A model generated the notes under the pieces. It ran no database searches and was not told where the DNA came from. It saw nothing but the letters and a program-made list of their open reading frames with translations. From Favolaschia claudopus (taxonomy: Eukaryota; Basidiomycota; Agaricomycetes; Agaricales; Mycenaceae), in NCBI GenBank assembly GCA_037176885.1, contig JAWWNJ010000008.1:930001-994000 (forward strand): DNA of 64,000 nucleotides, in the 5' to 3' direction. Positions 19,841 through 28,191 of the stretch are shown here, piece after piece (the stretch's first letter is position 1; every line of letters starts with the position of its first letter). The translations under genes were made by a program, and so were the position numbers.

Positions 19841-20512
19841 TTACGGCCCGATGAACATGACGGGCGGGAGCCTTGCGCCGGACTGGAGGGCTACAGCGTC
19901 TAACCTATCCCGGAGGAGATCTACAATTTCCTTTCGTACACCCGCCCCCTTCGCGTCAAACCACAGTCCGTACAAGAAGCGTAGCTGGCCAAACCCAAGG
20001 GTGCCGAGCATGGATCTGGCGGCGAGGATGGTGCAAGTACGCACGTCGATGTACCTCTTCTCGTCGAGTCGGGCGCCGGCAGCCCGGGCGTACCAGTCAA
20101 ACTGAGCGATCCGTCCGGCGGAGGGAGCTAAAATTCACTAAGACCCCCGCCGAGCGGTATAAAGATAGAAAGCAGACTTACCTGGCCGAGAGGCTAGGAG
20201 AGTGTCGCGACGACGGCTGTTCTCGGCCTGCCAGACGGACTTCTTAGTGTAGCAGCACAAGGCGGCGCGGCCTATGAACATGCAGCTGAGGCAGGCTTCA
20301 CCCCACTGAATCCAGATGCAATGGCGGTAGTTCTTGAGGCAGCACTGGCATTCGTACTCCGGCTAAGAAGAGGCACCTGTCAGCGGGAGAGCACTGAGAA
20401 AGAACGAAAGACCCACAAACTGAGCTTGAAGTACGAGCTGGTACTCTGAGGGACCGGTGAAGCTCCTAAAGCGTTCTGAGTAAAAAGTCGCTGCCAAAGA
20501 GAAGGCGGGCAT
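19841..20512 (-). CDS. Antisense accessory gene C, six-cysteine cluster protein
   Basis: Three exons, 20512-20417, 20362-20182 and 20127-19841, give 187 residues. Exon 2 is 181 nt in the same 0/1 phase setting as in genes A, B and D. Its cysteines are C37-X2-C40-X6-C47-X8-C56-X2-C59-X8-C68 (ECQCCLKNYRHC and ACLSCMFIGRAALC), with an extra Cys inside the first CX2C. Exon 3 is helical and ends RLPPVMFIGP; FGQLRFLYGLWFD aligns loosely with RRLYFYNILSRVL of gene B. In copy 2 a one-base insertion breaks the frame inside the cluster exon. Function unknown; a zinc-binding module is inferred. Confidence 0.75.
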
Positions 20513-20684
20513 CGCTCGAAGGACTCACTGGGCACCGGCCGCTATAAGTAAAACCTATAGCCGACGGGTGAGTACCACCGGCTGTCGGACCAAAAGCTCA
20601 GGTGGAATCAGACATCACGATAACGGCTTGCGACCGGGCAAAGAGATTTATTTGACCCTAACGGGGAAAAGCTACTAGCCTGGG

Positions 20685-21427
20685 TTACCGCTCGAAGGTC
20701 TGGCGGCGCGTGCCTTGGGCCAAGGGCACGACGGTCGGAACGTTAGAGTCCCGTCGCCTGATATCATGGAGCGAGATAGCTGCGTCGACGTCGCACTGGG
20801 CATGAATCGAGCGGTCCTGGGTACGCCACTCGCGTAAAACTCGAGATAGGATGTTGTAGAAATACAGCCGCCGACTGGAGTGAGCGGCGTGGTTTAGGTC
20901 GTGAGCAATGTCCCAGTCACGAAGGTCGCCAGCAAATTCCTCCCGCCGACGCAAGAAGTCAGCGGGCTCACCGTCCACCGAGCCTATAAACATATCGGGG
21001 CTTAAGCCGCCGAGGCGCAAGTGGTACCAGAGTTCGAGGAATGCAAGGTCGTACAAAGTGCCGCCTGAATAGAATAAGGAAGATGAGAATTCGAGGAGCG
21101 GCAGGACTTACCGCTGCGATAGATGAAAAGTGTCGGAAAGGTTGAAGACGGATAGGTATATTTGAACCAATCCACCCCGGCGAACAAGCATTTGGGGACC
21201 TTCGCCTCCCGGCACCGAGTGCACTTTGAGCCCCAGTGAAGAAATTCACAGTCTTCGCCGGCGTCACTACAAGGCGTGCAGACGAGATTCGGCTAGCGGC
21301 TGGTTGGACTTGGCGCAGAAATGTGTTGGGGGCAGCCTACCACAGTATAGATCTTGCGCACAAAGTCTTGACTGACCACCGGGAAGAAATGGTAGTCGAT
21401 TAAGACTTCACCAATGGACTGAGGCAT
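20685..21427 (-). CDS. Antisense accessory gene B, six-cysteine cluster protein
   Basis: Three exons, 21427-21341, 21292-21112 and 21064-20685, give 215 residues. Exon 2 (181 nt, phases 0 and 1) carries C34-X2-C37-X6-C44-X8-C53-X2-C56-X7-C64 (VCTPCSDAGEDCEF then KCTRCREAKVPKC). The first loop is acidic, unlike classical DNA-binding Zn2Cys6 domains, so the cluster may mediate other contacts. Exon 3 holds helices (AFLELWYHLRLGGL, RRLYFYNILSRVLREW). The gene ends FER. It lies between gene A upstream and gene C downstream, all in one direction. Unrecognised family; paralogous in design to C and D. Confidence 0.75.
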
Positions 21428-22234
21428 GACGATTGAAAGAAAAAGGTGGTTTGATTGGCTATCTACCCCTATCGACTATACAAGTATGGTAGCGGGCAGC
21501 TCGGGCCGCCGGGCCAGTCCTACTCTACGTTATCACTCTTACGAGACCAGCGGGAGAAATGAGGGACTAGTCACCCGGTGGAGTCCGAGGACAGCCGCTG
21601 ACAAGCCAGATGAAGTACCACGGGCAATCCCCGGTATCTGATGACCCCGGTGATAAGCGCCGTTGCCGCTCGGCATGTTGAAAACTCGAGAAGTTCAATG
21701 TTCAGCTCGCTCTCTAAGTCGTACTCAGCCGACGGGCGCAGCACTCAGCCAGAATCTTTCGCTTCAGACTCTTATAAATCACTTAGAGGCTCTAGCCGGG
21801 GATTCTGACTTTGGAACTCAAACAGGACTTAAGGATTTCACACAAAGAAAGAGTGCATCGTAAAAGCTTTTTATTTTTACATTTCATCGGCTCTTTGGCC
21901 GGTACACGATGCTACTCTACGCGGGGTACTTGATTTGAATCTAAAATATTTTTATTTTGTTGAGTACTGGCGGGTAGAATTCTACCAGGCCACACTCTTC
22001 GCAAGAAGCGGGGTTATGGGACCCGTGCCCGTAGCTTTTGATGATTTGGGGGCCGCTCGGCCCCCGCGATTATTGAATACAGAAATTATTTCTGAGAAAG
22101 AAGTCAGCGTGAAGTCAAAAGCAGCGGGAGGTTGGGCGAATTGCTTACTTGCCGCCCACCCACCCACGAGGAAAGGCTATAAAAGACGGTCAGCGGGAGA
22201 TAAGACTCAAGAAAGGGGGAGTGTGCTTACCCGC
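21428..22234. other. Spacer between genes A and B
   Basis: About 800 bp without a convincing gene on either strand. It contains a strong GC hairpin at about 22050-22067 (GGGGGCCGCTCGGCCCCC), AT-rich stretches, and about six AGCGGG/CCCGCT words, among them 21493, 21551, 22008, 22127 and 22193. It should hold the gene A 3' end and the gene B promoter. Confidence 0.55.
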
Positions 22235-25200
22235 TCAGCCCTCGACCGCGTCGTCGCCCGAAGGAGCAGGATGATCGGGAAGATGGACATCCACATCTTC
22301 CTCGCCCACTGCATCGTCTTCTGGCCCAAGGTCCTCCTCGCCGCTGGCTGCGAAATCGGCAGTCCCGGGGATTTGGACTTCCTCGAGATCGCTGTCGTCC
22401 TCCTCGTCGGCTTCACCCTGGACGCTTCCGCGTACCTCGGCCTCGCTGGACTCCTCGCCGCTGGACTCGTCCTGTGCAAACGACTCAGCTAAGAAGTCGT
22501 CGAAAGCGGGTGCACCCACCTCGCCGGACTCTCCTTCCTCTTCGTCGCTAGACGAAGGGATGGGCGGGTCGACTGCCCGCTGCTTGCCCTTCGGGCGTTT
22601 TTCAGGAGTCGGCGGGCGTGAGATGTCCATGGCTAGCGGGGAAGACTGACTTTAGCAAGAAATTTAGAAAGAAGAAATAAAAAATTTGACGTACGGTCGT
22701 CCGGGGCCTCGCCCATGTCTTCCTCTTGAGAAGTCGGGTCGGGTTTGAACTCGTCATCGGCGTCGTCGTGAACCACGGAAGATGATTTCACCTTCCCGCT
22801 GGACTTGCCTTTGCGCTTCGGCTCTGGTGGCGGCGGGTCGGGGATCTCGAAGAAAGTACCCTTGCGGTACAGCATCTTGAAGAAACCGGGGACGCTCTTG
22901 TGCTCCCAACTGTAGGGCAAGGCGTTGCCGTCCTCGTCGTTCGGGTCGAGATTGACCGGGCCCTTGCCGTCCGTGAAAAGGCGTTGACGGACCTTCGAGC
23001 CGTCAGGGATTTCTTCGGCGGCGTCCTCTCCCTTCAAGTCGTGGAAGAGGTCTACGCAGTCCTCCGGCTATGGAATAAGGAGGGTCAGCGGCCCAGAAAG
23101 AAAATAATGTAAAGGAAGAAACTTACTTGCACTTCGACCCACTGTGTCGGCGTTGAAAGCTCAGGCTCGGCCGGGATAAGGTAGAAGGCGAGCGGGACGT
23201 TTTGATCCTGGCGGTCCTTGGCTTCGTAGAAGGCGTAGGCGTCCGTGAAGCCGGGGATGGGGACTTCGTCGATGACCTCGGCAGGGTAATATTGCCAGCA
23301 GCGGTTTGACCTGATTGTCGACGTAGCGGTCAGCCCCTGGGTCATAGCGATGCGCAAGACCTGGTCCATATTCTTCTCCTGCTCCTCGGGGGTCTCGCCG
23401 GCGAAGCGTTTGATGAAGTCCTCCCGCTGGATCTCCCGGCGGGTGACCAAGACCGAGAGAAGCATCTTGAAGGACTTCTGGTTTAGATTCCAGCGCGCCT
23501 TTTCGAAGGCTTCTTGCATAGCGAAGCAGGTGGCGGCGGCGGCGTTGACATCTGCGTTCAAGTCGAACCACTCTGTTGAAATGGTCAGCGGGCCTAAACA
23601 GGAAAGTAGTGGTTGACTTACCAGGCCGGGTCATCGAGACCCACTGCTTCAACCCGGAGCCCATGGAGCTGAGCTTTTCGCCGTCGAGAAGGAAAGTACA
23701 GTCCTTGGTGGACTTGCGGCTGGCGCAAGCCGTGCACTCGCCGGGGACGCCGGTAGACTCGCACTTGCTACCGCAAGCGATGCACCGCAAGCAGCGGGGG
23801 CCGTTCTGATAGAAAAAGTTGAGAAAGATAATGAGAAGAGAAAGAAGCCGCCTTACATTGGCGACGTTCAGCTCGAGGTTGCAAATGAGGCTTGGGGCGG
23901 CCAAAGCGAACTGCTCCCTCTCGGCGTCGTACGGGAGGTCCTGGCGGCGAGCGGCTTGAGGATAGTTGGTGAACAGCTTGTTCACGACATCCTTGTTCGG
24001 CACCTTGAACTCGCCCTCGGGGCGGGGCTTGTTCTTCTTCTTGGTCGGCTCCATTGACCTGATGGGCTGCTCGGGGAGCTGGAACGAAAATGTTAGGGGA
24101 CGAATTTTCCCGCTAGCAATGACTCACCGGCTTAGCTGGCTTGATGCCAACGCCGTCCAGAGCCGCGATTTGGGCGGCGCGGGTGCCCAACCCTTTGAGG
24201 GAAGGCACCGTGTCGACGGTGGCGGGCTTGGTCTTCTTGCTCTTTCGAGCAGCGGGCGGCTTGGTCTCTATCACTAAGAAAGATTTCAGCATAAGAATTT
24301 CTAAAGCGGGAGGCGGCTTCGACTCACGAATTTCGAAGTCGGGGACGGGAACGCGCTCGTCGCCGGAGCTTTGGACACTGATGACGGACTACGAGAAGTT
24401 TATTGTTAATTCTATGTCGGCCTTACATTGGGGACAGCAACGGGCCACAACTACCTGACTACGAGACGGGGCCTTGGCCGCTTTGCTCTTGGCCGCTTTA
24501 TCCTCCTTCACCTTCTTTGAGGGAGACGACTCGGCGCCGCCCGAGGCCTTGCGCTTGGTGCCGCTGCCGCTGGCGGCTGGGGTGTCGGCGGGGACCTTGA
24601 TGGTCTTGGTGACTACCTTGACCCGCTCGGGTTTTGGCTTGTCGGTGGTGGAGGCGGTGGTCTGAGTAAGATCGATCAGCCGGAAGAATGAACTTGGAAA
24701 AAGAAAGGCTTACCGTCTTTTTGAAGTCCGGGAGCTTCTTGGGGCGGGGCGTCTCCTCTCCCTATAGGAAAGAATCAGAAAGGAAAATAAGTCGGCGGCA
24801 ATGGCCACCCACCTTAGCGGCGGCCTTTCCGCTGACTTTTCCCGACTCAGCGGCCGCGGTGGCGGCTTTGCCGCTGACTTTTCCAGAGTCGCTGGGGGCC
24901 GTCGCGGCCTTGCCGCTAACTTTGCCAGATGAAGACGCAGACTAAAAGAGCGTCTAGTCAGAGTGGCCCGGGAGAGAAAAATGTTAACAAAACCCACCTG
25001 GGCGGCTTTGGTCTTTCGGTCGACGAAGAACTGAGTCGTGGGCGGCGGCGGTATGGGAAAGGCCTCCATGGTCTTAGACGGGACCGGGGGCAAGAATAGC
25101 TGAATGAGTGTTCAGCGGGAGCTAGACCAAGAGGCCGCACTAGCGGGACGCACCTTCTTTTGCTTGAGCTCAGTCTTGCGGTAGCGGAGGGCCTGAACGT

Positions 25201-25691
25201 CGGGCAGGTGTTCGTCCGGGTCGTACGACTGGATAGCCTTTTGGAGGTGGACGCTGATGGCGAGGGCCATCGGGGGCGGCTCGAGGCCTTTTTGCGCAAC
25301 CCCCAAAATCGCCCGGTGCTCTCTCTAGAAAGAAATTACAAACTGAAAGAATAGCTGAACGGTGGAAACTCACCAGCGGCTCTTGGATGGCGCGCAGCAT
25401 CTTGCCGATTCCCGCCTGAGAGTAGTTCGCGAGCTTCGACGGGACGAGCAGTTCTTGCAGAGTCTTCCATTCCTCCGGCTTGTCGCGCCATACGGCGAAC
25501 CAGTCGACACTAGAAGGCTCCAGCGGCGGTGGAGGAAGCTTGGCCGGTTTCGAAGACGATGCGGCGGGCGGCTGACCAGGACCAGAAAGCGGTTTGCGAC
25601 GAACCGGCGGGGGAGAAGAAGCTGCCGGGGCGCGCTGGGAAGAACGAGACTCTGGACGAGAGGCAGAGCTGCCGCTGGGTTTGGGAGGCAT
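22235..25691 (-). CDS. Antisense accessory gene A, large six-cysteine nuclear-type protein
   Basis: Thirteen exons: 25691-25374, 25324-25154, 25099-24998, 24941-24813, 24761-24714, 24661-24455, 24388-24328, 24273-24128, 24078-23857, 23805-23622, 23572-23127, 23067-22695 and 22632-22235. Every intron is GT-AG and the phases agree, giving 934 residues. Residues 198-240 hold three near-repeats of SGKVSGKAA. A bipartite nuclear signal lies at about residues 290-320 (KRKASGG then KKVKEDKAAKSK). The cysteine cluster is C473-X2-C476-X6-C483-X8-C492-X2-C495-X8-C504 on exon 10 (184 nt, phases 0/1). A helical region follows (exon 11), then a strongly acidic tail (residues 803-934) that could be an activation or histone-binding region. 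It is the gene nearest the 3' LTR. Homologous to A2. Function unknown. Confidence 0.82.
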
Positions 25692-26368
25692 GCCGCGGGT
25701 GTAGCGTCAAAGAATGAGCAAATAAGAAAGAGCTCCCCGGTGCAAAGCGCCAGAAACCGGTTGGCGGGCGAAAGATAGAAAGATTAAATGAGGGGAAGAG
25801 AGGGCAAGGGGGTACCCAATCGGGGAATCGGTGGGGAATCCACCCAGAAACCTCTCGACTCTTTATACCCTGAGGAGTCGGAGTTTGAATGTTTGATGGG
25901 ATTCTCGAGAAAATTTCCGAGAAAAACATTTGAATGAAGAAGCGGGGGGTCCCCGCGGCTTCTTTGATCCCAAACATTCCAAACTGCGGATGAATAGGAC
26001 GGCTTTAGAGAGCGCAGGGTTAGAGTTTGATTCGAGCGCTTCTCTAATTTGATGTACTTCCGAAAAAGGCAGGAATGACGCCTCATAATGAAAGTGACGG
26101 CATCGCCGGCCGCGGCGAGGAGTTGAGTCCAGAAACTGTCAACGGAGGTAGAGTGGGATCTAAAATTAGGTCGCCACGAGTCCTTCGTTAAGGTTTTTCT
26201 CATGAAATACCAAAGGGGACGAGCGGGAACCGGGCCTCACTGGCGGCCCGCTCGTTGTCTAAAATCATTCCAAGACAGAAGTTTGTCTTGAAGTCCCCTT
26301 CCCCGGGAAGATAGATAAGACCTCTAGCGGGCGATCACAAGTCGTCAACTCGGGAGAGTTGAAATCTA
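25692..26368. other. Leader of gene A and pre-PPT region
   Basis: About 680 bp between the gene A start and the polypurine tract. It carries the gene A promoter and three or four AGCGGG words (25943, 26222, 26245, 26323). A GC inverted repeat (GCGGGGGGTCCCCGC, 25943-25957) lies near the middle. No protein-like frame is seen. Confidence 0.55.
25861..25867 (-). promoter_or_regulatory. TATA box of gene A
   Basis: TATAAAG on the minus strand, 170 nt before the gene A start codon, in the same relative place as the A2 TATA box of family 2. In copy 2 one A is missing (TATAAG). Confidence 0.5.
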
Positions 26369-26380
26369 GAAAGGGGGAGA
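26369..26380 (+). other. Polypurine tract of copy 1
   Basis: GAAAGGGGGAGA directly abuts the start of LTR2, the expected plus-strand primer position. Confidence 0.8.
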
Positions 26381-28191
26381 TGATAGGGCCGCTCAGCGGC
26401 TAGGCATGAAATGCCCGGAATTTATCGATTTTCGAGACCTATCAGCGGGAGAAGTGAGGCTAGGATAATAGAAGATATGCCCGTCCTCGCGGGCAGTATC
26501 TTATTGCTGTGGATAGCCGACAAGCTGGCGGGACACTAACGGGTAGCGGTGGCTTAGCGACGTTTCCCTAAACATGGGTGCGAGACTCTGCCGCTGACTA
26601 TTTCTAAACTGCCGGGCCAAGAGACTTAGTGGGAAACTACTATCTCGAGGTGCTGGAGGCGACTAAGAGGAACTACCAACCTCCCTGAGGTTAGGCGCTC
26701 ACCCGCCGACCAACATGAAGAAGATCTAGCGGGGGACCATACTGAGTTCAACTTCGAACTCAGGACGGCCACCATTCTACCGACGAACAGGATCACCGGC
26801 AGGCTCTACCCGAGCACGCCGGCCGATTACGGACAGCCGGGACTTAACCGACTGCCAGCGGGAGCACCGCGGCGCCAGCGGCTATCCAGCCGACGGCTCT
26901 GTCAGAATGATGAGAAGGACATGGCGAGTTGCCGGGGGCATTTCCCGCTGATTGCGGACAACCCGAACGGCGAGTGGCGAGCCGCTAACGCGACTCGGCT
27001 CTCCCTATTTCCCCTGGAACTTAGACTGTTCTGAAGATAGGAGACGAGACGAACTTGACCGCTATCGAGCCGTTGACTGACTACTCAGCGGGAAGCCTTT
27101 TCGACTTCAACTCGACCAGCGGCAGGACCATATTATGAAGGAGGAATTTCGTGTCCCCTCCGGGGACATGGCAACCAGCACGCCATTGCACTGCAATAAG
27201 GCGCAATACCCACCCGTCCGCATGGACTTTCTCCGGGAGGCAGTCTTTTCACTCACGACTGGCAATCCTGAATATACCATTGGTTCCCAGCGGGCGCGGC
27301 ATCAAGCTTGGACACTCTCTCATCATGATTTTATTTGGTTGTTTCTGCTCCCGCTGCATGTATTTAATCTCCCGGTGTACTTTTTGTTACTCAGTCAATT
27401 ACCTACCCGTAGACAAGGGCAGTTTGTAGCGGACTCTAGAATTTGAATTGAACTTTGAAAGAGACTAGACTTGATATCTGAGAGAGACTCGAGTGATACG
27501 GAAAGACTTGTGGCATACCGAGCCGCCAGAACTTTGAGAGCCCCGCCAGCCTTTGAGCCCGAGCCCTCCTGAAATACGAAGCCCCGTTTCTTGCTGTTCC
27601 GCGGTATAACCAAGACCCCCGTTCGAGCTTGATTCCGCGCCGTCGACGCCCCGTGTGCCAGCCGTTCCGCGGTATAACCAAGACCCCCGTTCGAGCTCGC
27701 CGCCGCGTAGTGGTGTAACTGCCCGGGTCACTGTTAGTGTCCGCGCCATCGACATAAGAGCCCCGCTTCTCGCCAGAGCCGCGCCGGTCGTATAAGAACC
27801 CCGTCCCGCTGAGCCGCGCCTTCTGCCCGCCGGTTGTCATCCAGAAAGCTTCTTGCCGGTTGACGATCCACTACCGGGCGACGCTTTTCTATTGGCACGG
27901 AGACCCTCCCCGCTAGACTCAGAATTTCTCATTTCGAAGTCTCAGAAAGAGTGACTCTTCGCTTCTCCCGCTGCGAATCGTTTTGCCCGCTACGTTCTCG
28001 CTAGACAATCTAGTAGTTCGTCCCGCTCAAACGTAGCGACCTTGATTGATTGAAGCTTGCACAAGTATTCTGAGGGACGATACGTGCTCCCGCCACCCCG
28101 AACACACACACACACACACGTCGTATTGGATTAGATTTTGTGATTTTATATTTCGGTATATTTCACGCCTACACCTACACGCACCGTTTCA
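26381..28191 (+). repeat. 3' LTR of copy 1 (LTR2)
   Basis: 1811 bp, TG...CA. By eye it differs from LTR1 at about four positions, for example CCTCCGGGG versus CCTCCCGGGG near 27158, CAGCCGGG versus CAGTCGGG near 26836, and CGCTCAAAC versus CGCTAAAAC near 28026. This points to a recent insertion, provided both LTRs belong to one integration. Confidence 0.93.

Larger units (their letters stand above)
7803..28191 (+). mobile_element. Ty3/gypsy LTR retrotransposon, copy 1, with antisense gene module
   Basis: A complete 20.4-kb element. Order: LTR 7803-9614, primer binding site, gag, protease ORF, pol with RT-RNase H-integrase, five genes on the opposite strand (17267-25691), polypurine tract, LTR 26381-28191. 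RT before integrase places it in Ty3/gypsy. The LTRs begin TG, end CA, and differ at only a handful of positions by eye, so insertion is recent. All three retroviral-type ORFs and all five antisense genes read through. A typical Ty3 element is 5-7 kb, so the extra 9.3 kb after pol is exceptional. The word AGCGGG/CCCGCT recurs about every 235 bp throughout. Confidence 0.93.

Noticed and set aside
21935..22492. Plus-strand ORF of 185 residues over the gene A last exon
   Set aside because: It is the complement of the acidic gene A exon plus spacer; the minus-strand reading has consistent splice sites and composition.
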